From assembly GCF_004681965.1 (NCBI RefSeq), contig NZ_SMLL01000009.1, forward strand, positions 1-64,000: a stretch of 64,000 nt of DNA, given 5' to 3'. Below, piece by piece: positions 43,877-54,310 of this stretch. The notes under the pieces were generated by a model that did no database searches, was not told the origin of the DNA, and saw only the letters and a list, made by a program, of their open reading frames with translations. The position numbers and the translations under genes were made by a program. Position 1 is the stretch's first letter, and every line of letters starts with the position of its first letter. The stretch is from Ramlibacter rhizophilus. Lineage in GTDB: Bacteria; Pseudomonadota; Gammaproteobacteria; Burkholderiales; Burkholderiaceae_C.

Positions 43877-44455
43877 ATGTCCGATCACCGCACCGAACCG
43901 ACCTTCGATCCCCAGGGCCTGCCCGAAGGGGCGAGCGCCGAAGAGCGCGAAGTGGCCGAAGCGGCCAACCAGGCCGAAACCGCGCAGCAGCTGGCCCAGC
44001 TGCAGGCCGAACTGCAGTCCTTGCAGGCCAGGAACACCGAACTGTCCGAGCAGCACCTGCGCGCCCAGGCCGAAGTCCTGAATACGCGGCGCCGCGCCGA
44101 CGAAGAAATGTCCAAGGCGCGCAAGTTCGCCGTCGAAAGCTTCGCCGAAAGCCTGCTGCCGGTGGCCGACAGCCTGGAAGCGGGCCTGGCCATCCAGGAC
44201 GCCACCCCCGAGCAGATCCGGGAGGGCGCCGAGGCCACCCTGCGCCAGCTGCGCACGGTGCTGGAGCGCAACAAGGTGCTGGAGATCAACCCGGCGGCCG
44301 GCAGCAAATTCGATCCGCACCAGCACCAGGCGATCTCCATGGTGCCCGCCCCCGGCCAGGAGGCCAACACGGTCGTGGCGGTGCTGCAGAAGGGCTACTC
44401 CATCGCCGAGCGCGTGCTGCGCCCGGCCCTGGTCACGGTGGCCGCGCCGCAGTAA
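43877..44455 (+). CDS. grpE: Nucleotide exchange factor GrpE
   Basis: A 192-residue cochaperone that releases ADP from DnaK. An N-terminal coiled coil (about 28-75, [19 protein letters not shown]) precedes [33 protein letters not shown] (part), the four-helix bundle and the C-terminal beta domain [29 protein letters not shown]. No strong ribosome binding site is visible. First gene of the chaperone operon; dnaK follows after 99 bp. Confidence 0.97.
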   Translation: MSDHRTEPTFDPQGLPEGASAEEREVAEAANQAETAQQLAQLQAELQSLQARNTELSEQHLRAQAEVLNTRRRADEEMSKARKFAVESFAESLLPVADSLEAGLAIQDATPEQIREGAEATLRQLRTVLERNKVLEINPAAGSKFDPHQHQAISMVPAPGQEANTVVAVLQKGYSIAERVLRPALVTVAAPQ

Positions 44456-44554
44456 GCCGCGGCTTGAAACAGACCCGCGCCGGCACCAGCTAGACGCCAG
44501 ACAGCAAGACATCAACCGGCCCCGCTCGGGCCGTCCAGCATTCAGGAGAAGCAC

Positions 44555-46516
<1,962 letters not shown>

Positions 46517-46525
46517 TCCCGGACC

Positions 46526-46595
46526 AGGGGCCAGGGGCTGCGGGCGGGGGGGCGAAGACCTGTTCCCCAGCCCCAGCCCCGAGCCTTTGGCCCCT
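46526..46595 (+). other. GC-rich inverted repeat between dnaK and dnaJ
   Basis: In the 91-bp gap, AGGGGCC (46526-46532) pairs with GGCCCCT (46589-46595) and GGGGCTG (46534-46540) with CAGCCCC (46574-46580, or the copy at 46568-46574). The RNA could form a long stem without a U-run, possibly stabilising dnaK mRNA or weakening read-through to dnaJ. Confidence 0.45.
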
Positions 46596-46607
46596 TCAAC
46601 ACGAAAC

Positions 46608-47747
46608 ATGGCAAGCAAACGCGACTACTACGAAGTCCTCGGCGTTCCCAAGAACGCCACCGACGACGAGATCAAGAAGGCCTATCGCAAGCTGGCGATG
46701 AAGCACCACCCTGACCGCAACCAGGGTGAGGCAGCCAAGGAGGCGGAAGCGAAGTTCAAGGAGGCCAAGGAGGCCTACGAGATGCTTTCCGACGCCGACA
46801 AGCGGGCCGCGTACGACCAGTTCGGCCATGCCGGCGTGGACCCCAACATGCGCGGCGGTCCGGGCGCGGAGGGCTTCGGCGGCTTCGCCGAGGCCTTCGG
46901 CGACATCTTCGGCGACATCTTCGGCCAGGGCCGCGGGGGCCGCCCCGGGGGGCGGCAGGTCTTTCGGGGCAGCGACCTGTCCTATGCCATGGAAGTCACG
47001 CTGGAGGAAGCGTCCACGGGCAAGGACGCGCAGATCCGCATCCCCACCTGGGAATCCTGCGACGTGTGCCACGGCAACGGCGCGCGGCCCGGCACCCAGG
47101 CCAAGACCTGCTCGACCTGCCACGGCCAGGGCGTGGTGCAGATGCGCCAGGGCTTCTTCAGCGTGCAGCAGACCTGCCCGCAATGCCGGGGCACGGGCCG
47201 CATCATCCCCGAGCCCTGCCCCAACTGCCACGGCCAGGGGCGCGTGAAGAAGCAGAAGACGCTGGAAGTGAAGATTCCCGCGGGCATCGACGACGGCATG
47301 CGCATCCGCAGCGCCGGCAACGGCGAACCGGGCATGAACGGCGGGCCGCCGGGCGACCTGTACATCGAGATCCGCCTCAAGAAGCACGACATCTTCGAGC
47401 GCGACGGCGACGACCTGCACTGCGTGGTGCCGGTGAGCGTCACCAGCGCGGCCCTGGGCGGCGAGATCGAGGTGCCCACCCTCTCGGGCAAGGCCGCCAT
47501 CGACATTCCCGAGGGCACGCAGCACGGCAAGCAGTTCCGCCTGCGCGGCAAGGGCATCAAGGGCGTGCGCTCCAGCTACCCGGGCGACCTGTACTGCCAC
47601 ATCAGCGTCGAAGTGCCGGTCAAGCTCTCCGAGTACCAGCGCAAGCTGCTCAAGGATCTGGACGAGTCGCTGAAGAAGGGCGGCAGCAAGCACACCCCCG
47701 GCGAAGGCGGCTGGGCGGACAAGCTCAAGGGGTTCTTCAGCGCCTGA
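46608..47747 (+). CDS. dnaJ: Molecular chaperone DnaJ (Hsp40)
   Basis: A 379-residue type I J-protein. The J domain is residues 1-70 with the HPD motif in [10 protein letters not shown] Gly/Phe-rich region follows (about 75-115), then the zinc domain with four CxxCxGxG motifs: [32 protein letters not shown], and the C-terminal substrate domains ([22 protein letters not shown]). The ATG at 46608 ([13 protein letters not shown]) is used; seven extra upstream codons are not conserved. Confidence 0.98.
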   Translation: MASKRDYYEVLGVPKNATDDEIKKAYRKLAMKHHPDRNQGEAAKEAEAKFKEAKEAYEMLSDADKRAAYDQFGHAGVDPNMRGGPGAEGFGGFAEAFGDIFGDIFGQGRGGRPGGRQVFRGSDLSYAMEVTLEEASTGKDAQIRIPTWESCDVCHGNGARPGTQAKTCSTCHGQGVVQMRQGFFSVQQTCPQCRGTGRIIPEPCPNCHGQGRVKKQKTLEVKIPAGIDDGMRIRSAGNGEPGMNGGPPGDLYIEIRLKKHDIFERDGDDLHCVVPVSVTSAALGGEIEVPTLSGKAAIDIPEGTQHGKQFRLRGKGIKGVRSSYPGDLYCHISVEVPVKLSEYQRKLLKDLDESLKKGGSKHTPGEGGWADKLKGFFSA

Positions 47748-47874
47748 GCGGTCGCAGCGGCTCAGGCTGGCGTATTCCCCCCACAAAAGCCGCATTTATG
47801 CCGGGCCGACCGGTCTTTTCCGGCTTGCCCTCTCGTCATGCAGCGGAAACAATCCGCTACTGATGAGGCAAGCC

Positions 47875-48435
47875 ATGTCCCTGAAGCTGTTCCGAAGCAC
47901 GGGCTACTCCACCATGCTCATGCCCGGCGAGGCGCGGCTCGCGCCGCGCCCGGCAAGGGCGGTGGTCGCCGTGAGTGCCTGGATCGCGCTGGCCTGCAAC
48001 GTCGGTCTGTGGCGCTCGGCCGTCCAGCTGGATGCGCTGTCGCTCGCCCTGGCGCTGGCGCAGTCGCTGGCCCTGGCGGGGGGCGTTGCCGCGCTGCTCT
48101 TCGTGCTGTGCTGGCGGCGCACGCTCAAGCCCGCGGGCTCCCTGCTGCTCGTACTGGCCGCCGCCTCCGCCGCCAGCACCTGGCTGCATCGCCTGCCCAG
48201 CCGCCTGCTGCCCGCCGGCCCCGAGCAGGTCTTCCCCGGCTGGGCGGCCCTGCTGGACTGGCGAGTCGGCACCCTGCTGCTCGTCCTTGGCCTGCTCCCC
48301 GCACTGGCGCTGTGGCACACCCCGCTGCGGCGCCTCACCGGACCGGCGCAGTTCAAGGCGAACCTGAGCGGCATGGCGGCCGCCGGCGCGCTGGTCGCCT
48401 CAGGGCTGCTGCTCGCCTGGGTCCTGGGCCGCTGA
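47875..48435 (+). CDS. Free-standing N-terminal membrane domain of an EptA-like phosphoethanolamine transferase
   Basis: A 186-residue integral membrane protein with about four to five hydrophobic segments. FRSTGYSTMLMPGEARLAPRPARAVV and WIALACNVGLWR resemble the start of lipid A phosphoethanolamine transferases (EptA/PmrC family, EptA_B_N domain) of related bacteria. The periplasmic alkaline-phosphatase-like catalytic domain (about 350 residues, with metal-binding Thr/Asp/His) is missing: the frame stops at LLLAWVLGR, and the following gene is unrelated. It may be a truncated remnant or a stand-alone membrane protein. GAGG 6 bases before the ATG at 47875 supports this start over that at 47863. 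Confidence 0.7.
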   Translation: MSLKLFRSTGYSTMLMPGEARLAPRPARAVVAVSAWIALACNVGLWRSAVQLDALSLALALAQSLALAGGVAALLFVLCWRRTLKPAGSLLLVLAAASAASTWLHRLPSRLLPAGPEQVFPGWAALLDWRVGTLLLVLGLLPALALWHTPLRRLTGPAQFKANLSGMAAAGALVASGLLLAWVLGR

Positions 48436-48546
48436 AGGCCGGGTAACAAGCTCCTTGAACTGAAAGCGAGGCGCCGGCCGCAGGCTCGGACGCGCCAGCA
48501 TGGAGGCGCTCGCGCTGGGCGAGCGTGTCTTCAATGCATCTGCAGC

Positions 48547-49614
48547 ATGGGCTTCTTCGACTTCCAGGACCAATCGATCGGGATCAATGCAGCCATCTTC
48601 GCCATCGCGGCGGTGGTGGTCTGGATCGCGGGCACGCGCGTCGCGCGCGACGCGGACGAACTGGCCACGGCCACCGGCATCAGCCATGCGGCCGTGGGCC
48701 TGGTCCTGCTGGCGGGCATCACCTCGCTGCCCGAGGTGGCGGTGTCACTGAGTTCGGCAGTGACGGACAGCCCCTCGCTGGCGGTCAACAACCTCCTGGG
48801 CAGCATCGCCATGCAGATCGCACTGCTGGCGGTGGCCGATGCGGTGTTCGGCAAGGCGGCGCTCACCGTGGTGGCGGGCTCCTCGGTGGTGCTGCTGCAG
48901 GTGGTGATGAACATCCTGCTGCTCACGCTCCTGGCGGTGGCCTTCATGGTCGGTGACGTGGCCTTCCTGGGCGCGGGGGCGTGGTCATGGTCGCTCGCCG
49001 GGCTGTACGTGTTCGCGATCTGGAAGATCTCGCATTCGCAGGACCGCCACGCCTGGGTGGTCAACATGACCGACGCGCAGCGCCACAAGCGCGAGGAGCG
49101 GCGCAAGCGTCGCGAGCAGGAAATGGCCGATTCGCAACCGGGGTCGATCAAGTCGCTGGCCTGGAAACTGGCGCTGGGCGGGCTGGCCATCCTCGTGGCC
49201 GGCTACGTGCTCAGCCGCACAGGCGACGCCATCGCGCGCCAGACCGGGCTGGGCCAGAGCTTCGTGGGCGCCGTGCTGGTCGCGATCTCCACATCCCTGC
49301 CCGAACTCAGCTCCGTGCTGGCAGCGGTGAAGCTCAAGCGGCTGGAAATGGCCATCTCCGACATCTTCGGCACCAACCTCTTCAACGTGGGCCTGGTGTT
49401 CGCGGTGGACGTGGCCTGGCGCGGCGGGCCGGTCATCAACGAGGTCGGCAAGTTCTCGCAGTTCGCGAGCCTGCTGGGCGCGCTGCTGGCGGCCATCTAC
49501 ATGGGCGGGCTGATCGAGCGGCAGGACCGCACCGTGGCCCGCATGGGAGTGGATTCGGCGGCGGTGCTGGTGGCGTACGCGGCGGGGCTGTACTTCCTCT
49601 ATCAGATGCGCTGA
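48547..49614 (+). CDS. CaCA-family cation/proton or sodium/calcium exchanger
   Basis: A 355-residue membrane protein with about ten hydrophobic segments in two inverted halves. The two alpha-repeats are visible: GLVLLAGITSLPEVAVSLSSA with NNLLGSIAMQ, and GAVLVAISTSLPELSSVLAAV with ISDIFGTNLFNVGLVF. A basic cytoplasmic loop separates them (QRHKREERRKRREQEMADSQ). The Glu of each SLPE and the N-terminal Asn residues would form the cation site. The transported ion is not clear from sequence. Confidence 0.92.
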   Translation: MGFFDFQDQSIGINAAIFAIAAVVVWIAGTRVARDADELATATGISHAAVGLVLLAGITSLPEVAVSLSSAVTDSPSLAVNNLLGSIAMQIALLAVADAVFGKAALTVVAGSSVVLLQVVMNILLLTLLAVAFMVGDVAFLGAGAWSWSLAGLYVFAIWKISHSQDRHAWVVNMTDAQRHKREERRKRREQEMADSQPGSIKSLAWKLALGGLAILVAGYVLSRTGDAIARQTGLGQSFVGAVLVAISTSLPELSSVLAAVKLKRLEMAISDIFGTNLFNVGLVFAVDVAWRGGPVINEVGKFSQFASLLGALLAAIYMGGLIERQDRTVARMGVDSAAVLVAYAAGLYFLYQMR

Positions 49615-49706
49615 TTGGCGCGTGCATGCGGGGAACCGACGCGGCTCGGGCGTTGCTACCTCGGTCGGGCGTCAGCCCGCGACCGAATCCTTCAACGCAG
49701 CCACCG

Positions 49707-51281
49707 ATGACTCCTACAAGCCCGCTCACGCCTTCTCTCGTCAAGTCCACCACCGAATCGCCGCCCGACGGAAATCCATCGCAGCAGTCCGCTTCATTCG
49801 GCAGCCTGAGCGTCCGAATCGCGCTGCCCGACAGCGCCCGGAGCAGCGCTCTCTCCATGGACCGAATCGAAGTTCGAGCACCAGCCTTCGTGCCGATCAC
49901 CTCGCGCACGACCGCGCCGCCCTCCGACGAAGAGGATGCTGCGCCGGCCCGCGCAGCGCCAGACTCGAAACAGCAGGCAAAGGACTGTTCGTTTTCAGGG
50001 TACGGGCCAGCCGTCCGTACGCTGCTCCAGGACGATGTGCCATCGGCCGTAGAGCTGCCTCGCCCCTGTTCGTTGAACGAAGTGCCTGCGGTCGTGCGTG
50101 CAGCGCGGCAGGCGCAGCACGAACTGTCCCTGGATGCGCTCGACTCCGCGGTGACCTTGCAGCCCCTGCTTCCCTTGCTCTTCGATACGGCGCGACCTGC
50201 CGCCGAGAACCGCGATCGCCTGTCGGCCGCGCTGCGCACACGGGGGGGCTGGGACGAGCGGCGCGACATGGCGCGGGCATTTCGCCTGCACGACTGGCAG
50301 GACGGTGCGGCGCAGAGCAGCGCCGTGTGCCTGCAGGCCCTCACGGAGTTGCTCGGGCCCGACGAGGCCTTTCGGGCCTGCTGCGACACCGCCGACAGCG
50401 GCCCCCTCGACATCCTGCTCGCAGGCGCCGTGGATGCGCTGGTCAGGGACCTCGACGTGTCCGCCGTCTGGGACCGATCGACGGGTCTTTCACCGCCCCA
50501 GCTCGCCACGCTGGGCCGGGCCTTCGCCGTGAACGCGAGTGCCGGCGACGATGCGGGCGTGGGCCTCACCGACTGGAAGCTGCAGCAGTTGGTCTCGTCC
50601 AGCGCCTTCGAGGGCGCGCGCGGCGTGCTGATGGGCGCCTGCCTGATCGGCGCCCACCTGGCGCGCGATCCGCTGCTGGCGCGCATCGCCCCGTGGCAGG
50701 CGATGACACATGCCGCCATCCTCGCACGCCTGGACGAGTTCCTGCCGATCGGCGATGACGGCCTGCGGCCAGAGTCGCATGCGCTCCTGCGTCTGGCGGC
50801 GGACATGCTGCAGGACCCGACATCCGTGTTCGACGCCCTTGACGCCAATGCTGCCGACGGGCCGCTGCGATCGCTCGACCCCATCGCGCTCCTGGCCGAT
50901 TTCCATCAGATCGAAGGACGCATCCAAGCCGGAGCGCCTAAGACGCTTCAAGGCCACGACACATCCAGCGCGTCACCCACTCCGGCTGCTGATGCTGCGG
51001 CGACAGGAAAGCTCGACGCCAAGCCCTCACAGGGCAGCCGTTTGCCCGTGCTCGACCGCCCCCCCCCCCGGACAGGCCTGACGACCGCCGCCGGTGCGAC
51101 CCGCTTTCAATCGAAGAGCGCCTGCTGCCCGTCCAGCCGCGGCCGCCGGAAGGCGCTCGCATCGAGCACCAGCCGTTCGCGGTTGAATCCCAATCGGTCG
51201 CAGGCGCGGCGGAACCGCTGCCCGATCAGCTCGGCCCAGGGTCCGCTGCCCTTCATGCGGGTGGCGAAGTCACTGTCGTAG
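49707..51281 (+). CDS. Unrecognised protein with an 11-C tract; 3' end probably frameshifted
   Basis: As read, this frame gives 524 residues with no family I recognise. Residues 1-100 are Ser/Thr/Pro/Ala-rich and probably disordered; about 110-430 is mostly helical (VPAVVRAARQAQHELSLDAL, ALTELLGPDEAFRACC, LLRLAADMLQDPTSVFDAL). No signal peptide or membrane segment. The frame passes through eleven cytosines at 51059-51069 and then runs 175 bp antisense into the radical SAM gene, with Ser/Arg-rich nonsense-like sequence. With one C fewer the protein would end GQA-stop at 51079-51081, before that gene. The start is unclear: ATG at 49707 has no ribosome binding site and 49626 is an alternative. 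Confidence 0.55.
   Translation: MTPTSPLTPSLVKSTTESPPDGNPSQQSASFGSLSVRIALPDSARSSALSMDRIEVRAPAFVPITSRTTAPPSDEEDAAPARAAPDSKQQAKDCSFSGYGPAVRTLLQDDVPSAVELPRPCSLNEVPAVVRAARQAQHELSLDALDSAVTLQPLLPLLFDTARPAAENRDRLSAALRTRGGWDERRDMARAFRLHDWQDGAAQSSAVCLQALTELLGPDEAFRACCDTADSGPLDILLAGAVDALVRDLDVSAVWDRSTGLSPPQLATLGRAFAVNASAGDDAGVGLTDWKLQQLVSSSAFEGARGVLMGACLIGAHLARDPLLARIAPWQAMTHAAILARLDEFLPIGDDGLRPESHALLRLAADMLQDPTSVFDALDANAADGPLRSLDPIALLADFHQIEGRIQAGAPKTLQGHDTSSASPTPAADAAATGKLDAKPSQGSRLPVLDRPPPRTGLTTAAGATRFQSKSACCPSSRGRRKALASSTSRSRLNPNRSQARRNRCPISSAQGPLPFMRVAKSLS
51059..51069 (+). repeat. Homopolymeric tract of 11 C
   Basis: Eleven consecutive C residues in the coding frame of the preceding gene. Such runs are prone to slipped-strand length change, or to sequencing error. 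A 10-C version restores a stop at 51081 that avoids the convergent gene; a 12-C version opens a third frame. Confidence 0.9.
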
Positions 51282-52195
51282 TCCTTGCCGCCCCGCATGT
51301 CCTGCACCCGGGCCATCACGCGCTCGGCGCGCTGCGGGTAGTGGACCTGCAGCCATTCACGAAACAGCGGGCTCAGTTCCCAGGGCAGACGCAGCACGTG
51401 ATAGAAGGCGCTGCGCGCGCCGGCCTCCCAGGCGGCTTCCAGCACCTGCTCCAGGTCCTCGGTGAGGAAGGGGATCTGCGGCGCCAGGCTCACGCCCACG
51501 GGAATGCCCGCGTCGGCCAGCGCGCGGATGGTGCGCAGCCGCCGGTGGGGCGCGGCGGCGCGGGGCTCCAGCTTGCGCGTGAGCCCCGCGTCCAGCGTGG
51601 TGAGGGTGATAAAGACGGATGCAAGCCGGCGACCGGCCATGGGCGCGAGCAGGTCGATGTCGCGCTCCACGCCGCTGGACTTGGTGACCAGCGTGAGCGG
51701 ATGCGCGCAGTCGTGCAGCAACTGGATGATGTCCCGCGTGAGGCGCAGCTCGCGCTCAACGGGCTGGTAGCAGTCGGTGACCGTGCCCACGGCGAGGGTG
51801 CGCGCCTCGTAGCGCGGGCGGGCCAGTTCGGCCTTCAGGACCCCCGCGATGTTGCGCTTGGCGATCAGGCGCGTCTCGAAGTCCAGCCCAGGCGAGAGGC
51901 CCAGGTAGCTGTGGGTCGGCCGGGCATAGCAGTAGATGCAGCCGTGCTCGCAGCCGCGGTAGGGGTTGACCGAGCGCTCGAAGAACACGTCGGGCGAGTC
52001 GTTGTGCGCGATGGCGCTGCGCGGTTCCTCCCAGCTCACGGTGGTGGCGGGAACATGGGGATCGCTCTCTTCCGGCTCCCAGCCATCGTCGAACACCTCG
52101 CGCGCTTCGGTATGGAACCGGTGCGGCAGCCAGCTCGCGGCGCCCCGGCCCTTGATGGCCGCGATCGGCACCCGCTGAATCGATTCACTGTTCAT
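51107..52195 (-). CDS. PA0069-family radical SAM protein
   Basis: A 362-residue radical SAM enzyme. The [4Fe-4S] cysteines are in RGCEHGCIYCYARPTH (CxxxCxxC), preceded by SVNPYR. LAVGTVTDCYQPVERELRLTR and GIPVGVSLAPQIPFLTED are further SplB/PA0069-type motifs. The related SplB repairs spore photoproduct by a similar CxxxCxxC cluster, but the role of this family in non-spore-formers is not known to me. The start at 52195 (MNSESIQRVPI) is preferred. It is convergent with the unrecognised gene and divergent from the GbsR gene. Confidence 0.92.
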   Translation of the reverse strand: MNSESIQRVPIAAIKGRGAASWLPHRFHTEAREVFDDGWEPEESDPHVPATTVSWEEPRSAIAHNDSPDVFFERSVNPYRGCEHGCIYCYARPTHSYLGLSPGLDFETRLIAKRNIAGVLKAELARPRYEARTLAVGTVTDCYQPVERELRLTRDIIQLLHDCAHPLTLVTKSSGVERDIDLLAPMAGRRLASVFITLTTLDAGLTRKLEPRAAAPHRRLRTIRALADAGIPVGVSLAPQIPFLTEDLEQVLEAAWEAGARSAFYHVLRLPWELSPLFREWLQVHYPQRAERVMARVQDMRGGKDYDSDFATRMKGSGPWAELIGQRFRRACDRLGFNRERLVLDASAFRRPRLDGQQALFD

Positions 52196-52273
52196 GCATC
52201 CAGTATGCCGGCGAGTGGCCGACCGGATCAAGCTCGGCCCTATACCTCGGATGCCATACGGAACCTACTGGCA

Positions 52274-52291
52274 TTTCAGTAATTCCTGAAA
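52274..52291. promoter_or_regulatory. 18-bp palindrome upstream of the GbsR-cydAB operon
   Basis: TTTCAGTAATTCCTGAAA: eight of nine base pairs are symmetric, with TTTCAG/CTGAAA arms. It is 30 bp before the first ATG of the GbsR-type gene and 78 bp from the divergent radical SAM start. It is the obvious operator candidate for that regulator (inference). Confidence 0.65.
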
Positions 52292-52321
52292 GTTGCGGAT
52301 GCGGCCCCTATGATCGCGCCC

Positions 52322-52900
52322 ATGCCGCTGCAAGACCGCCTGCCACCCCTCAGCCGCGAGTTCGTCGCCCACTTCGGCGAAATGGGCAGCCGCTGGGGCA
52401 TCAACCGGACCGTGGGCCAGATCTACGCGCTGATCTTCATCTCGCCGGCTGCCGTGAACGCCGACGAGATCGCCGAGACGCTGGAGTTCTCGCGCTCCAA
52501 CGTGAGCATGGGCCTGAAGGAGCTGCAGGCGTGGCGGCTGGTGCGCCTGAAGCACCTGCCGGGCGACCGGCGCGAGTACTTCGAGGCGCCGCAGGACGTG
52601 TGGGAGATCTTCCGCGTGCTCGCCGAGGAGCGGCGGCGCAGGGAGATCGAGCCGACGCTCTCCATGCTGCGCAATGCGCTGATGCAGGAGCCCGCGAGCG
52701 AGGCCGACCGCCACGCGCAGGAGCGCATGCGCCAGATGCACGACCTCATCGACCGGCTGCTGAAATGGCTGGACGACGTGCAGAAGCTCTCGCCGGAGAC
52801 GGCCCTGCAGCTCATGGGCATGGGCAGCACGGTGACCCGCGTGCTCGAACTCAAGGACCGCGTGACCGGCCGCTCGCCGGCCAAGAAAAAGGAGACCTGA
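52322..52900 (+). CDS. GbsR/MarR family regulator
   Basis: A 192-residue winged-helix regulator of the GbsR group. FVAHFGEMGSRWGINRTVGQIYALIF is the characteristic beginning, ADEIAETLEFSRSNVSMGLKEL the recognition helix, and VRLKHLPGDRREYFEAPQDVW the wing. The C-terminal third (about 110-180) is helical and charged. The ATG at 52310 would add MIAP; MPLQDRLPP at 52322 fits better but neither has a ribosome binding site. It precedes cydAB by 1-4 bp in the same operon and probably controls that oxidase, perhaps sensing respiratory or redox state. Confidence 0.88.
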   Translation: MPLQDRLPPLSREFVAHFGEMGSRWGINRTVGQIYALIFISPAAVNADEIAETLEFSRSNVSMGLKELQAWRLVRLKHLPGDRREYFEAPQDVWEIFRVLAEERRRREIEPTLSMLRNALMQEPASEADRHAQERMRQMHDLIDRLLKWLDDVQKLSPETALQLMGMGSTVTRVLELKDRVTGRSPAKKKET

Positions 52901-52904
52901 AGTG

Positions 52905-54293
52905 ATGGACACCCTGCTGCTTTCGCGCATCCAGTTCGCCGCGAACATCAGCTTCCACATCCTGTTCCCGACCATCACCATCGCGCTGTGCTGGTTCCTG
53001 GTGTACTTCCGCGCGCGCTACACCGCCGCCCGGGGCACGCCCGCGGCCCAGGGCTGGGAGGAGGCCTACTACCTCTGGACCAAGGTCTTCGCCCTGAGCT
53101 TCGCGCTGGGCGTGGTCTCGGGCGTGGTCATGAGCTTCCAGTTCGGCACCAACTGGCCCGGCTTCATGGAGAAGGTGGGCAACATCGCCGGGCCGCTCCT
53201 GGGCTACGAGGTGCTCACCGCCTTCTTCCTGGAAGCCGCGTTCCTCGGGATCATGCTGTTCGGCCGCGGCCGCGTGTCCGACCGCGTGCACCTCTTCGCC
53301 ACGCTGGCGGTGGCGGTGGGCACGACGCTGTCGGCCTTCTGGATCCTGAGCCTCAACTCCTGGATGCAGACGCCCGCGGGCTTTCGCATGGAGAACGGCG
53401 TGATGCACGCGGACGACTGGTTCGCCATCGTCTTCAACCCCTCGTTCCCGTACCGCCTGGTGCACATGCTGCTCGCCTCGACGCTCACGGTGAGCTTCCT
53501 GCTCGCGGGCCTGTCGGCCTGGCAGATCCTGCGCGGCACCACCAACCAGGGCACGCGACGCGCCCTGACCACCGGCGTCGTGGCCGCGGCCTGCGCCATC
53601 CCGCTGCAGATCTTCGCGGGCGACCTGCATGGCCTGAACACGCTGGAGCACCAGCCGGCCAAGATCGCCGCCATCGAAGGCATCTGGCAGACCGAGCGCC
53701 GCGCGCCGCTCACGCTCTTCGGCCTGCCCAACGAGGCCGAGCAGCGCACGGACTACGCCATCACCGTGCCGGGCCTGGCCAGCCTGATCCTCGCGCACGA
53801 CTGGGACGCCGAGCTCAAGGGCCTGAACGAGTTCCCGGGTGCGCACCCACCCGTGGCACCGGTGTTCTGGAGCTTCCGCGTGATGGTGGGCATGGGCGTG
53901 CTGATGCTGGCCGTCTCCTGGTGGGCAGCCGCGTCGCTGTGGCGCGCCCGGAAGAACGATCGGAGCGGGCCCCTGCCCCTGTCCCGCACCCAGCTGCGCG
54001 TGCTCGCGGCCATGACCTTCTCGGGCTGGGTCGCGACGCTGGCGGGCTGGTTCGTCACCGAGATCGGCCGCCAGCCTTTCCTGGTCTATGGCCTCTTCCG
54101 CACGGCCGACATGGTCGCGCCGCACGCCGCGGGCATGGTGCTCACCACGCTCGTGGGCTACCTGGCCGTGTATCTCTTCCTGCTGGTCGCCTACGTGCTG
54201 GTGCTGATGTACATGGCCCAGCACCCGGCCATGCCCCTGCCCGCCTCGCCGCAGGCCGCGCGTCCCGCCGTGCCGGTCGGCGGCCCGGCCTGA
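52905..54293 (+). CDS. cydA: Cytochrome bd-type quinol oxidase subunit I (CioA-like)
   Basis: A 462-residue subunit with about nine hydrophobic segments. Haem and quinol features: the N-terminal ISFHILFPT histidine, EVLTAFFLEAAFLGIMLFG, YRLVHMLLAST, and the GWFVTEIGRQPFLVYG motif. It is about 60 residues shorter than E. coli CydA because the Q-loop C-terminal insertion is missing, which places it in the CioA/short Q-loop group typical of cyanide-insensitive oxidases. GTG at 52902 is also a possible start; GGAGA lies 6-9 bases upstream. Transfers electrons from ubiquinol to oxygen without proton pumping. Confidence 0.96.
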   Translation: MDTLLLSRIQFAANISFHILFPTITIALCWFLVYFRARYTAARGTPAAQGWEEAYYLWTKVFALSFALGVVSGVVMSFQFGTNWPGFMEKVGNIAGPLLGYEVLTAFFLEAAFLGIMLFGRGRVSDRVHLFATLAVAVGTTLSAFWILSLNSWMQTPAGFRMENGVMHADDWFAIVFNPSFPYRLVHMLLASTLTVSFLLAGLSAWQILRGTTNQGTRRALTTGVVAAACAIPLQIFAGDLHGLNTLEHQPAKIAAIEGIWQTERRAPLTLFGLPNEAEQRTDYAITVPGLASLILAHDWDAELKGLNEFPGAHPPVAPVFWSFRVMVGMGVLMLAVSWWAAASLWRARKNDRSGPLPLSRTQLRVLAAMTFSGWVATLAGWFVTEIGRQPFLVYGLFRTADMVAPHAAGMVLTTLVGYLAVYLFLLVAYVLVLMYMAQHPAMPLPASPQAARPAVPVGGPA

Positions 54294-54310
54294 AACCCTG
54301 GAGTCATCGC

